Assembly (NCBI GenBank): GCA_030697165.1
Contig: JAUYQQ010000008.1
Span: forward strand, 129,001 to 193,000
Direction: 5' to 3'
Length of the DNA: 64,000 nt
Source: Acidobacteriota bacterium
GTDB taxonomy: Bacteria > Acidobacteriota > Vicinamibacteria > Vicinamibacterales > UBA2999
The first letter of the stretch is position 1, and every line of letters begins with the position of its first letter. The notes below the pieces were generated by a model, which saw nothing but the letters and a program-made list of their open reading frames with translations, had not been told where the DNA came from and did not search any database. Of the stretch, positions 20,239 to 28,004 are shown piece after piece. A program made the position numbers and the translations under genes.

Positions 20239-21530
20239 ATAATAGCCAGGTGCCTCGTCTTCGTTTTGCCCCCTCCCCCACCGGCTACCTGCACGTCGGC
20301 GGCGCGCGGACGGCGCTCTTCAACTGGCTGTATGCCCGCCGCCACGGCGGCACCTTCATCCTGCGGATCGAAGACACCGACGTCGAGCGATCGCAGGCCG
20401 AGATGGTTACCGGCATTCTCGACGGGCTGCGCTGGTTGGGCATTGATTGGGACGAAGGCCCCGAAGTGGGCGGCCCGCACGCGCCGTACTACCAGTCGCA
20501 GCGCCTCGAGCGGTATCGCGCCGCAGCGAAGCAACTGCTCGACAGCGGCCAGGCGTTCGAAGACGGCGGCGCCATCCGCTTCAAGGTGCCGCCCGGAAAG
20601 ACGACCTTTGCCGATAGCGTGCACGGGCCGATCGAGTTCGACAACGAGCACATCGAGAGCTTCGTAATCCTGAGGTCGGACACGCACCCGACCTATCACC
20701 TGTCGGTCGTCGTGGACGACATCGACATGGCGATCACCCATGTGGTGCGCGGCGACGATCACATCTCGAACACGCCGAAGCAGGTGCTGCTTTACAACGC
20801 GCTCGGCCAGACGCCGCCGACGTTCGCGCACGTGCCCCTGATCATGGGCGCCGACAAGCAGCGCCTCAGCAAGCGCCACGGCGCGACCTCGGTGATGGAG
20901 TACGAGAAGCTCGGCTACCTGCCCGAGGCGATGTTCAACTTTCTGGCGCTGCTCGGCTGGGGCACGGGAAGCAACGACGAGCTGCTCACCAAAAACGAGC
21001 TGGTCCAGCGCTTCAACCTCGAGGGGATCAGCGGCGGCAACGCGGTGTTCAATACCGAGAAGCTCGACTGGTTCAACCACCAGTACCTGCTGAAGTTGTC
21101 GGATGCCGAACTGATCGCACGGCTTGGGCTCGAAGGCGATGCGGGATGGCTGTCGAAAGTGCTCGCGCTGCTGCGTCCACGTTGCAAAAAGCTGACGGAC
21201 TTCCGCGATCAGAGCGCGCCCTTCTTCGTCGATCCCACCGATTACGACGCCGAGGGCATCAGGAAGCACCTGTCGGCGCCCGAGGCGAAGGACCACCTGG
21301 AAGCGCTCAGGCAGGCCTATGGCGAGATGGCCGACTGGACCGAGGCCGCGCTCGAGAAGCGCCTGCGCGACCTTGCAGAGGCCCGGGGCGTGAAGGCGGC
21401 CACGCTGATTCACGGTACACGCCTGGCCATGACCGGTCGTATGGTCAGTCCAGGACTGTTCGAGATGCTGGTTCTCCTCGGTCGCGATCGGGTCATCGCG
21501 CGGCTGGGCACACTTCGTGGTCGCCTGTAA
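20235..21530 (+). CDS. gltX: glutamyl-tRNA synthetase, shortened
   Basis: A 431-residue class I synthetase that charges tRNA with glutamate. The start GTG 20235 overlaps the upstream stop (GTGA); a GTG at 20250 is an alternative. The HIGH-type motif is HVGG at residues 20-23, and the KMSKS-type motif is RLSKRHG. Usual GltX proteins are about 465-490 residues. Here the segment with the CxCxPEEL and YDGxCR zinc-binding insertion is missing: the protein runs from LLDSGQAFED (about 101-110) straight to GGAIRFKVPPG. The rest aligns well by eye. It is followed 2 nt later by a GMC oxidoreductase gene. Confidence 0.93.
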   Translation: MNNSQVPRLRFAPSPTGYLHVGGARTALFNWLYARRHGGTFILRIEDTDVERSQAEMVTGILDGLRWLGIDWDEGPEVGGPHAPYYQSQRLERYRAAAKQLLDSGQAFEDGGAIRFKVPPGKTTFADSVHGPIEFDNEHIESFVILRSDTHPTYHLSVVVDDIDMAITHVVRGDDHISNTPKQVLLYNALGQTPPTFAHVPLIMGADKQRLSKRHGATSVMEYEKLGYLPEAMFNFLALLGWGTGSNDELLTKNELVQRFNLEGISGGNAVFNTEKLDWFNHQYLLKLSDAELIARLGLEGDAGWLSKVLALLRPRCKKLTDFRDQSAPFFVDPTDYDAEGIRKHLSAPEAKDHLEALRQAYGEMADWTEAALEKRLRDLAEARGVKAATLIHGTRLAMTGRMVSPGLFEMLVLLGRDRVIARLGTLRGRL

Positions 21531-21532
21531 CT

Positions 21533-23107
21533 ATGAAACGACGTGACTTCATCAAACTGGTCGGCGCTTCGCCCCTTCTCGCCGGCATGACCCAATCCCC
21601 CCGCAGGGACTTCGACTTCATCATCGTCGGCGCCGGCTCCGCTGGATGCGTGCTCGCCAATCGGCTGTCGGCCGATGCCGCGGCGCGCGTGCTGCTGCTC
21701 GAGGCCGGCGGTCCGGTCAACGACGATCCGGCCCTGACGACGCCTGGACGATGGGTGTCGCTGATGGGGTCGAAGTACGACTGGGGCTACGCGACCGAGC
21801 CCGAGCCCGGCCTGCTGAACCGGCGCATCGCGTTTCCGCGCGGCAAGGTCCACGGCGGGTCGAGTGCGGTCAACGCCATGGCCTTCATCCGCGGCCACCA
21901 GTTCTGCTTCGACCGGTGGGAGCGTGACGGCAACCCGGGCTGGGGTTACGACGCGCTGCTGCCGATCTTCAAGAAGTCCGAGCGGAACGAGCTGGGCGAA
22001 ACGCCGTGGCGCGGCGCCGACGGCGAGCTGGCCGTGTCGATCTGCACCGATCCGCATGCCGGCCACCGCGCCTTCCTGCAAGCGGCCGCCCAGAACGGCT
22101 ACCAGCGCGACGCGCGCTTCGACTTCAACATGCCGTCGCCGGTGAACACCGCGGGGTACTACCAGAAGAACATCCTCGACGGACAGCGGCACAGCGCCGC
22201 GGACGCCTTTCTGACCCCCGTGCTGTCGCGCCCGAACCTCGAGGTGCGCTCGCACGCACAGGCGACCAAGTTAACGATCGAGAAAGGCCGATGCGTCGGT
22301 CTCGAATACCTGCGCGAGGGCAAGCCCGAACAGGCCCGCGCGACCCGGGAGGTGATTGTCTGCAGCGGCGTGATCGATTCGCCGAAGCTGTTGATGCTGT
22401 CGGGCATTGGCCCGGCCGATCAGCTGAAGGGGCTGGGCATTCCGGTCGTGGCCGATGTTCCCGGCGTGGGGCAGAACTTCCAGGACCACCTGAAGCTGTC
22501 GGTCCGCTGGAACGGCAAGACCGAGCTGCCGGGATCTACGGTCACCGCCGGACTCTTCACGCGCTCGCACTCCAGCGAGTGGGGCAATCCGCCGAACCTG
22601 CAGTTCTACGTCGGCCGCGGCGTCGAAACTCCTGACAAGTTCGTCACGATCACTGTCTCGTTGGTGCAGGCCCGATCGCGGGGCGACGTGCGGTTACGCT
22701 CGACCGATCCGCTGGCGGCGCCGATCATTCGCGCCAACTACCTGCAGGAAGAGTCGGACGTCGCGGCCCTCGTGCAGGGCGTGAAGCTGGCCCGCTGGTT
22801 TGCCGCGGCCGATGCCTATGAACCGCTGATCGCCGACGAGCTCCTGCCGGGTCCGGCAGTGAAGAGTGACGCCGACCTCGCCACGTTCGTGCGCCGTGAT
22901 TCAGACACCATTTACCACGGCGCCGGCACCTGCAAAATGGGTCCTGCCGCCGATTCGATGGCTGTCGTCGATCCGACGCTGCGGGTGCGCGGTGTTCAGG
23001 GGTTGCGGGTCGCCGACGCGTCGATCATGCCCGAGGTGGTGAACGCGCCGACGCACGCGGCGGCCGTGATGATTGGCGAGAAGGCCGCCCTCTTCATCAG
23101 GACCTGA
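21533..23107 (+). CDS. GMC-family FAD oxidoreductase, Tat-exported
   Basis: A 524-residue glucose-methanol-choline oxidoreductase similar to choline or alcohol dehydrogenases. It starts MKRRDFIKLVGASPLLAG, a twin-arginine signal, and then has the FAD-binding GAGSAGCVLANRL. Further family marks are FPRGKVHGGSSAVNAM, DSPKLLMLSGIGP, and near the end YHGAGTCKMG and VNAPTHAAAVMIGEKA. The GAGTCKMG loop differs from the usual HPVGTCKMG. The substrate is an unidentified alcohol. It begins 2 nt after gltX, and its 3' end overlaps the convergent acyl-CoA ligase by 11 bp. Confidence 0.9.
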   Translation: MKRRDFIKLVGASPLLAGMTQSPRRDFDFIIVGAGSAGCVLANRLSADAAARVLLLEAGGPVNDDPALTTPGRWVSLMGSKYDWGYATEPEPGLLNRRIAFPRGKVHGGSSAVNAMAFIRGHQFCFDRWERDGNPGWGYDALLPIFKKSERNELGETPWRGADGELAVSICTDPHAGHRAFLQAAAQNGYQRDARFDFNMPSPVNTAGYYQKNILDGQRHSAADAFLTPVLSRPNLEVRSHAQATKLTIEKGRCVGLEYLREGKPEQARATREVIVCSGVIDSPKLLMLSGIGPADQLKGLGIPVVADVPGVGQNFQDHLKLSVRWNGKTELPGSTVTAGLFTRSHSSEWGNPPNLQFYVGRGVETPDKFVTITVSLVQARSRGDVRLRSTDPLAAPIIRANYLQEESDVAALVQGVKLARWFAAADAYEPLIADELLPGPAVKSDADLATFVRRDSDTIYHGAGTCKMGPAADSMAVVDPTLRVRGVQGLRVADASIMPEVVNAPTHAAAVMIGEKAALFIRT

Positions 23108-24632
23108 GGAGGCGCCGCAGGATCTTCCCTGACGGCGACTTGGGAATGGCGTCGGCGAACGCCACGTGGCGCAGGCGCTTGTAGTGGGCGACGTGCAATT
23201 CGACGAAGGCCTTCACCTCGTCGCCCGTCAGCGGCTCGCGCGCGACCACGATCGCCTTCGGCACCTCGCCGCACTCGTCATCGGGAACGCCGACCACGGC
23301 GGCATCGGCAATCTTCGGGTGCTTCAGGAGCACCGCTTCGAGCTCGGCGGGCGCGACCTGGAACGCCTTGACCTTGATCAGTTCCTTCAAGCGGTCCACC
23401 ACCTCCAGGTAGCCCTCGGCATCGACGCGGCCGATGTCGCCGGTGTGCAGCCAGCCATCGGCATCGACGGTGAACGCGGTGGCCTCGGGGTTGTTCAGGT
23501 AGCCCTGCATCACCTGCGGCCCACGGATCCACACCTCGCCGTCATCACCTTCGAGCAGGTCCTCGCCGGTCGCCGGATCGACGATGCGCATCTCGGTTGA
23601 GGGTACGAGCAGGCCGACTTTGCCGGCGCGCTCGCCGCCGTCCGGTGTGTAGTGGGTCACCGGGCTCAACTCGGTCATGCCGTAGCCCTGCCGCACCTTG
23701 ATCTTCAGCCGCTCCTCGACGGCATTCGTGATCTCGCTGCCAAGCGGTGCGGCGCCCGAGAACAGCCAGCGCAGGTTCGACAGTTTGAACTTGTCGACCA
23801 TCGGGTGCTTGGCAAACGCAATCACGACCGGCGGCACGACGTGCGCGATCGCGATCGGGTAGTCCTGCAGGATCCGCAGCACCGTTTCGAGATCGAACCT
23901 CGGCAGCGTCACCACCGCGGCGCCGCGCAGCAACCCGTGGTTCATGATCACCACCATGCCGTAGATGTGAAAGAACGGCAGCACGCCCAGCAGGGCGCGG
24001 ATCTCTGACGGCTCCATGGCGTCGATCTGCAGCAGGTTGGCCACCACGTTGCGATGCGTCAGCATCACGCCCTTGGGCAATCCGGTGGTGCCCGACGAAT
24101 ACGGCAAGACGACGATGTCGCAGTCGGGATCGATCGTGACGGCCGGCGGCTCGGCGTCAACCATGGTGGAGGCCATCGAGGGCACGCCGGCCACCTCATC
24201 AATCGTGATGATGTCAATCGTCTTGCCGGTGGCGGCGATCGCCTCGCGGGCCTTGTCAAGCAGCGCGGACGTCGTGATCAGCAGGCGCGCGGCCGCGTCG
24301 CTGAGCTGATAGGCCAGTTCCTCGGAGGTGTAGGTGGGATTGACGGTCGTCAGGACCGCGCCGAGCCGCGACACCGCGTGGAACACCACCGCGTATTCGG
24401 GCGAGTTGGGCGACCAGATGGCGACCACGTCGCGCTGGCGAATGCCGGCACGCGACAACCCGGCGGCAAAGCGGCGGGTCTGCTCGACCAACTGCGCGCA
24501 GGTGAGCACGCGGCCGGTCGCCCCCTCGATCAGGGCCGGCGCATTGCCCAGTGTGGCGGCCTTGCCGAGCACCAGGTCGTGTAGAGTGACGCGGGGAATG
24601 TCGACAGGGGAGTAGCGGCTCTGAAAGATCAT
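23097..24632 (-). CDS. acyl-CoA synthetase / 4-coumarate-CoA ligase family
   Basis: A 511-residue AMP-forming ligase (ANL superfamily) that activates a carboxylate to its CoA thioester. The start at 24632 gives MIFQSRYSPVDIPRVTLHDL, the usual N-terminus of this group. Motifs are the P-loop YSSGTTGLPKGVMLTHRN, the aromatic loop RQGYGMTELSP, the hinge GWLHTGDIGRVD and the C-terminal lysine in SPSGKILRR. The order and length match 4CL-like long-chain or aryl acid ligases; the exact substrate cannot be read from sequence. A GGGAGGCAACC inverted repeat follows upstream. Confidence 0.92.
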   Translation of the reverse strand: MIFQSRYSPVDIPRVTLHDLVLGKAATLGNAPALIEGATGRVLTCAQLVEQTRRFAAGLSRAGIRQRDVVAIWSPNSPEYAVVFHAVSRLGAVLTTVNPTYTSEELAYQLSDAAARLLITTSALLDKAREAIAATGKTIDIITIDEVAGVPSMASTMVDAEPPAVTIDPDCDIVVLPYSSGTTGLPKGVMLTHRNVVANLLQIDAMEPSEIRALLGVLPFFHIYGMVVIMNHGLLRGAAVVTLPRFDLETVLRILQDYPIAIAHVVPPVVIAFAKHPMVDKFKLSNLRWLFSGAAPLGSEITNAVEERLKIKVRQGYGMTELSPVTHYTPDGGERAGKVGLLVPSTEMRIVDPATGEDLLEGDDGEVWIRGPQVMQGYLNNPEATAFTVDADGWLHTGDIGRVDAEGYLEVVDRLKELIKVKAFQVAPAELEAVLLKHPKIADAAVVGVPDDECGEVPKAIVVAREPLTGDEVKAFVELHVAHYKRLRHVAFADAIPKSPSGKILRRLLRS

Positions 24633-24676
24633 GGGCGCGCCGGAGAGTATGCTGCGAAGCCAATCGCGGTCAACTG

Positions 24677-24767
24677 GGGAGGCAACCTCCGCCTTCGCGC
24701 CACGCGCTTCGGCGGGACAGGCGGACGGTTGCCTCCCTCTAATGTAGTGTCCGGCTTCTTGCCGGAC
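24677..24767. repeat. two dispersed hairpin repeats between the ligase and CBS genes
   Basis: First, a long-armed inverted repeat: GGGAGGCAACC with TCCGCC at 24677-24693, and GGCGGA with GGTTGCCTCCC at 24720-24737. Second, GTCCGGC-TTCTT-GCCGGAC at 24749-24767, a member of the repeat family of 9865, 11881 and 58620. The second hairpin lies directly after the CBS gene stop, so it may also serve as a weak terminator. Confidence 0.75.
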
Positions 24768-24774
24768 CTTTCTC

Positions 24775-25209
24775 TTAGTTCGCGACCACGTCGCGCGAGA
24801 CTTCGCGAACCATCTCGCCGGTCTCGCTCTCGTCCGCGACCATGGCCACGTCGGCCTGCGAGATGATGCCGCAGCAGCTGCCGCTGGCGTCAACCACGGG
24901 CAGGCGGCGCACCTGGTGTTCTTCCATCTTCGCCAGCACGTCTTCGAGCGTGGCGTCTTCGGTGACCGAGATCACCGGGTGTGACATGGCGTCCTGCGCG
25001 GTCATGGCCGAGGGGTTCTGGCCCTTGGCGACCACGCGGCAGACGATGTCGCGGTCGGTGACGACACCGACGAGCTTCTTCGCATCGTCCACGACAGGGA
25101 TTTCACCGCAGTCGCATTCGACCATCAGCTTGGCAACTTCGTTCAGGGGTGTTTCCGCGGTGCAGCACTGCGGATCGGCGGTCATCAGATCTTTGGCATG
25201 GTTCGACAT
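24775..25209 (-). CDS. CBS-domain pair protein
   Basis: A 144-residue protein made of two CBS domains (about residues 8-62 and 75-130) with the repeated pattern of VVDDAKKLVGVVTDRD and VVDASGSCCGIISQAD. Such stand-alone pairs bind adenine nucleotides and modulate partner proteins. Nothing in the neighbourhood identifies a partner. The start ATG at 25209 opens with MSNHAKDLMTADPQCCTAET, typical of the family. Confidence 0.9.
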   Translation of the reverse strand: MSNHAKDLMTADPQCCTAETPLNEVAKLMVECDCGEIPVVDDAKKLVGVVTDRDIVCRVVAKGQNPSAMTAQDAMSHPVISVTEDATLEDVLAKMEEHQVRRLPVVDASGSCCGIISQADVAMVADESETGEMVREVSRDVVAN

Positions 25210-25249
25210 GGCCCTCGCTGGTGCAAGAAGCTGACCAGCGAAGGAACAG

Positions 25250-25325
25250 GGTGCCTAGGGTGCCTACGGTGCCTACGGTGCCAAGGGTGGGTGCCAGAGT
25301 GCCAGGGTGCTAGGTGCCAAAGTGC
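25250..25325. repeat. degenerate GGTGCC tandem repeats
   Basis: About nine imperfect copies of a short unit (GGTGCCTAC, GGTGCCAAG, AGTGCCAGG) lie between the CBS and methyltransferase genes. No coding or regulatory role is visible; it is a simple-repeat spacer. Confidence 0.75.
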
Positions 25326-25997
25326 CTAATGTGTCGAGGGCGAGGCGAGCATCAGCCTGTTTTTCGGTGTCACATCGGCGGGGATGGTTTGCGTCCAGAC
25401 GCGGTAGCCCTCCCGTTCCATTCGGACCGCGCGCATGACGTCGATGGCCAGCGGTCCGTCGAGCCAGCCCGACAGTGCCCCGGTGTCGTTGGCCGCCAGG
25501 TCGTGACAGCACGGCAACACCGCGACGCGGGCCCGGGCGGCCACCGCGCGCGCGAGCACCACGTCGGTCAACGCGCCACAGGCATGACTCGACACCACCA
25601 GATCGTCCCGATGCAGCTCGATCGCGTCGAGCGGCTGCATCTCGAACGCGACGCGTCCCGCCAGTCGTGGCCACGAGTGGACCAGCGCCTCGTGCAGCTT
25701 TGCGCATGACGACGGCAGGTGGGTGTCCACGGCGACGACGTTGGGGGAGGTGTCGTCGAGAAGCAGCAGGATCTGTCCGAGCAGGGCGTGTCCGGCGCCA
25801 AGGTCGACGACCCGTCCGCCGCGGAACAGGCGGCGGGCGCGGCGGGCGACCTCCCACGCTTCATAGAGTTCCTTTCGAGGGAGACAGCCGGCGTGACACA
25901 CCGCGCGGCCAATGCCGTCGAACAGCGTCTCGCCGGGAAACCGTCCCAGGTCGTGCGCGGTCAGCCGCTCCTTCGATCCATGGGAGAACGTCGTCAC
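25326..25997 (-). CDS. class I SAM-dependent methyltransferase-like protein
   Basis: A 223-residue protein with the SAM-binding motif VVDLGAGHALLGQILLLLD near residues 63-82, and VVAVDTHLP as the second strand. A later VLPCCHDL segment resembles the Methyltransf_32/TRM13-like group, in which such enzymes are often RNA or small-molecule methyltransferases. The substrate is unknown. Its start overlaps the end of the GNAT gene by 4 bp, so the two are cotranscribed. Confidence 0.78.
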   Translation of the reverse strand: MTTFSHGSKERLTAHDLGRFPGETLFDGIGRAVCHAGCLPRKELYEAWEVARRARRLFRGGRVVDLGAGHALLGQILLLLDDTSPNVVAVDTHLPSSCAKLHEALVHSWPRLAGRVAFEMQPLDAIELHRDDLVVSSHACGALTDVVLARAVAARARVAVLPCCHDLAANDTGALSGWLDGPLAIDVMRAVRMEREGYRVWTQTIPADVTPKNRLMLASPSTH

Positions 25998-26425
25998 GCT
26001 GTCGGAGCCTTTCTAGACAAGATGTAGCAGGCTTCACCGCTTGCGAGGCCGGCCGGCTGCCAGCCCGCGGCAATGTAGAAGCGTTCGGCCCTGGTGTCGG
26101 GACTCGTGCTGAGCCAGATCTGCTCGGCGCCGGTTTCAAACAGCCAGTCGATCATGGTCTGATGCAGCCGCCGCCCGATTCCCTGCCCCTCGAAGGTTGG
26201 ATCCACGAATAGCGCCCAGACGCTCGCATGAACGCGATCGGCAACCGCAAAGCCGGCGATGCGACCGTCGATCTCCGCGACCCAGCCGCGGCCATCGTCG
26301 GTCAGGAAGGCCTGGTAGTGGTGTGGCAAGACCGAGCCGGGGTCGTCCAGTTGATTCTCGCGCACGCTGAGCCGAATGGCGTGCATCGCGGCGATGTCGC
26401 CCTCCAATGCCCGGCGGATACGCAT
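25994..26425 (-). CDS. GNAT-family N-acetyltransferase
   Basis: A 143-residue acetyltransferase. The acetyl-CoA motif A is visible as LFVDPTFEGQGIGRRLHQ, followed by the beta-bulge ERFYIAAGWQPAG near the end. The start ATG at 26425 opens MRIRRALEGDIAAMHAIR, as usual for this family. It is the first gene of a two-gene operon with the methyltransferase. The acceptor substrate cannot be told. Confidence 0.88.
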   Translation of the reverse strand: MRIRRALEGDIAAMHAIRLSVRENQLDDPGSVLPHHYQAFLTDDGRGWVAEIDGRIAGFAVADRVHASVWALFVDPTFEGQGIGRRLHQTMIDWLFETGAEQIWLSTSPDTRAERFYIAAGWQPAGLASGEACYILSRKAPTA

Positions 26426-26483
26426 GTCAGGTCCTAATATTGCCCAAAAGGCGGTGAATGGAGGGTCGCAGCCCTCTCGGCCC

Positions 26484-26513
26484 TTGCCCGTGGCCGGAAT
26501 CGTCCCATATAAT
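26484..26513 (+). promoter_or_regulatory. promoter of tRNA-Gln
   Basis: TTGCCC at 26484-26489, an 18-bp spacer, and a perfect TATAAT at 26508-26513. The tRNA starts 18 nt after the -10 box. Confidence 0.75.
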
Positions 26514-26531
26514 CGGAGGTTCCTAACCTAC

Positions 26532-26605
26532 TGGGAGGTCGTTCAACGGTAGGACAGCAGACTCTGACTCTGCTTATCGGGGTTCGAATCCCTGCCTCCC
26601 AGCCA
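26532..26605 (+). tRNA. tRNA-Gln(CTG)
   Basis: 74 nt with acceptor TGGGAGG/CCTCCCA, G discriminator and encoded CCA. The anticodon arm GCAGA-CTCTGAC-TCTGC gives anticodon CTG, and the T-arm GGGGTTCGAATCCCT is regular. Its 3' end with the next 10 bp recurs at 34430-34446, marking it as an integration site. Confidence 0.96.
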
Positions 26606-26668
26606 AACTCTTCCGTAAGGCAGACCCATCCCTACTTGTCTGAACGCGAGTTTGGGGCGAAACCTTAC
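26599..26668 (+). repeat. att-like site 1 at the tRNA-Gln 3' end
   Basis: Core CCAGCCAAACTCTTCCG (26599-26615) begins in the tRNA acceptor end. The following 50 bp, ending GAACGCGAGTTTGGGGCGAA then ACCTTAC, align with site 2 at 27554-27619. Site 3 (34430-34446) matches the core in 16 of 17 bases. Confidence 0.7.
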
Positions 26669-26749
26669 ACGCCGCCGAGACTGACGAAATCGGCCCTCCC
26701 CTGCTCAACCGACCATCACATTTGGCGAGCCATTGGCATTCGCGCGGCC

Positions 26750-26767
26750 CATGCCAAATATGGCATG
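26750..26767 (+). promoter_or_regulatory. operator-like inverted repeat before the second higBA
   Basis: CATGCCA-AATA-TGGCATG, a perfect 18-bp dyad ending 12 bp before the toxin start at 26780. It shares ATGCC-N6-GGCAT with the dyad at 17668-17685 in the tRNA-Ser element. Confidence 0.7.
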
Positions 26768-26779
26768 CTGGGTCCGAAG

Positions 26780-27139
26780 ATGCCGGCGCCGTCTTTGAAG
26801 CCCGTGATCTGGCTCGGCGACTCGCTTCGAGAGCTCAAAGAGTTCCCGGCCGCCGTGCAGGACGAGATGGGCTATGCGATCTACCTGGCCCAGTGCGGCC
26901 AGAAGCACGTGTAGTCCAAGCCGCTGAAGGGGCTGGGGTCGGGCGTGTTGGAGGTCGTCTCGGATCAGCGCGGGGACACGTTCCGTTCGGTGTATACGGT
27001 CCGGTTCGCCGATCGTGTGTTCGTGCTACACGCGTTTCAGAAGAAATCGAAGAGCGGCATTGCGACGCCGAAGGCAGATCTCGATTTGATCAAACAGCGC
27101 CTGAAGCAGGCCACCGAAATCAGCAGGAAGAAGGAGTAG
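26780..27139 (+). pseudogene. higB: higB-type toxin gene interrupted by an amber stop
   Basis: The frame begins MPAPSLKPVIWLGDSLRE and runs to a TAG at 26912-26914. It then continues in the same frame with SKPLKGLGSGVLEVV, VYTVRFADRVFVLHAFQKK and PKADLDLIKQRL. Both halves are the expected parts of one Gp49-like/HigB toxin of about 119 residues, so a single codon change (for example AAG or CAG to TAG) has broken it. Unless the stop is read through, or a product restarts at the GTG 26945, no toxin is made. The antitoxin after it is intact. A sequencing error must be excluded. Confidence 0.85.
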
Positions 27140-27143
27140 ACCG

Positions 27144-27464
27144 ATGGCGCGGAAAGACTACATCGTCGGGAGCGGCAACGTGTTCGAGGATCTCGGGCAC
27201 CCGCGTCCGGCGGAGGCGCTCGCAAAGGCGGAACTCGCCCGCAAGATTGCCGAGGCGATCGATAAGCGCCGGCTGACGCAGGCCGCGGCAGCTGAATTGC
27301 TGAACCTCGATCAGCCGAAGGTGTCGGCGTTGGTCCGAGGCCGTCTGGCCGGGTTCTCGCTCGATCGGCTCGTTCGGTTGCTCGTCCTGCTGGGTAGCGA
27401 CGTCGAGATCGTCGTCAAGCCGCGCGCTCGGACCGCAGGCCGGGCGCGGGTGCTGGTCGCCTAA
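27144..27464 (+). CDS. higA: HigA-type antitoxin (XRE family)
   Basis: A 106-residue antitoxin with a central HTH (RRLTQAAAAELLNLDQPKVS at about 42-61) and the family end LLGSDVEIVVKPRAR. It begins 4 nt after the stop of the broken toxin gene. It is a close relative of the antitoxin at 18071-18412. With its toxin inactivated it may remain as a DNA-binding autorepressor, or as an antidote against related toxins such as the one at 17703. Its last codons (RVLVA) recur as a remnant near 28975. Confidence 0.9.
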   Translation: MARKDYIVGSGNVFEDLGHPRPAEALAKAELARKIAEAIDKRRLTQAAAAELLNLDQPKVSALVRGRLAGFSLDRLVRLLVLLGSDVEIVVKPRARTAGRARVLVA

Positions 27465-27467
27465 AGC

Positions 27468-27497
27468 TGTCCGAAGTTTGTATACATATTTCGGACA
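27468..27497. promoter_or_regulatory. 30-bp inverted repeat after higA
   Basis: Arms TGTCCGAA and TTCGGACA flank a 14-nt centre containing TGTATACA. It begins just after the higA stop. A degenerate copy lies at 28910-28939 and a left half-copy at 28998-29015, the latter again directly after a higA-like end. It could be a terminator hairpin or a recombination or protein-binding site. Confidence 0.6.
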
Positions 27498-27553
27498 ACC
27501 AGCTTCCCCTCACGCCGCCCTAACGAGGAAGTTGCGAATTCCGTCCCTGACAG

Positions 27554-27619
27554 CCAGCCAACTCGTCCAGAGGAGAGACCTCTCACTCTGTAGAACGCCA
27601 GTTCTCGGTCAAACCTTAC
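27554..27619 (+). repeat. att-like site 2
   Basis: Starts CCAGCCAACTCGTCCAG, then GGAGAGACCTCTCACTC, and ends AGAACGCCAGTTCTCGGTCA then AACCTTAC. The right part matches site 1 (26599-26668), and the GGAGAGAYCTCTCACTC part matches site 3 (34430-34468). Sites 1 and 2 bracket the HigBA unit. Confidence 0.65.
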
Positions 27620-27629
27620 AGCTGGCCCA

Positions 27630-28004
27630 TCACGTCGTCGGCCAAAAGATCTCGCCCTCCTGAATCTCCCGAAAGCACTCCGCAGCCGTGAGCCTACGGT
27701 GAACCGTGAGCCACTTGTTGGTGTGGCGAAAGTACGCCAGGTCGAACCTGCCGAACCCGGTAAGCGTCATCCGCGTGCGCCGGACGACGAAGTCATCCTC
27801 TGGTCGTCGGCTCCGGGCTCGATACCGGGCGGAGAGATAGAAAGCCTTGCCCCGCCATTCCGGGAACACCTCGATCGGATAATTGAAGGGGCCTGGATCG
27901 AGAGCACGAAGTTGGAGCAGTCGCGAGAACTTCGACTGGAGCCAAGCCGAGGTCCATCGGTCGATTTGCTGGCACAATAACTCGGGTACGGCCGTCGTGG
28001 TCAT
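27630..28004 (-). CDS. DUF3024-like protein, third gene of the TacAT-type operon
   Basis: A 124-residue protein with no signal peptide. Its C-terminal half (GRFDLAYFRHTNKWLTVHRR and then EIQEGEIFWP) resembles DUF3024 proteins, which have a beta-rich fold of unknown function; this match is by eye. Its ATG overlaps the stop of the GNAT toxin gene by 4 bp, so it is translated with the TacA/TacT pair. Possible roles are an added regulator of the toxin or a passenger. A 91-bp copy of its 5' end, about 85 percent identical, lies at 33250-33340. Confidence 0.7.
   Translation of the reverse strand: MTTTAVPELLCQQIDRWTSAWLQSKFSRLLQLRALDPGPFNYPIEVFPEWRGKAFYLSARYRARSRRPEDDFVVRRTRMTLTGFGRFDLAYFRHTNKWLTVHRRLTAAECFREIQEGEIFWPTT

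Noticed and set aside
26945-27139. Downstream half of the broken HigB considered as a separate small gene
   Set aside because: It has only the C-terminal part of the toxin fold and no clear ribosome binding site; with the upstream half in the same frame, a nonsense mutation is simpler.
27498-27553. Possible integron attC site after the HigBA unit
   Set aside because: A weak inverted repeat (CAAC...CTTCC with GGAAGTTG) is present, but neither RYYYAAC nor GTTRRRY core sites fit and no integron integrase is seen.
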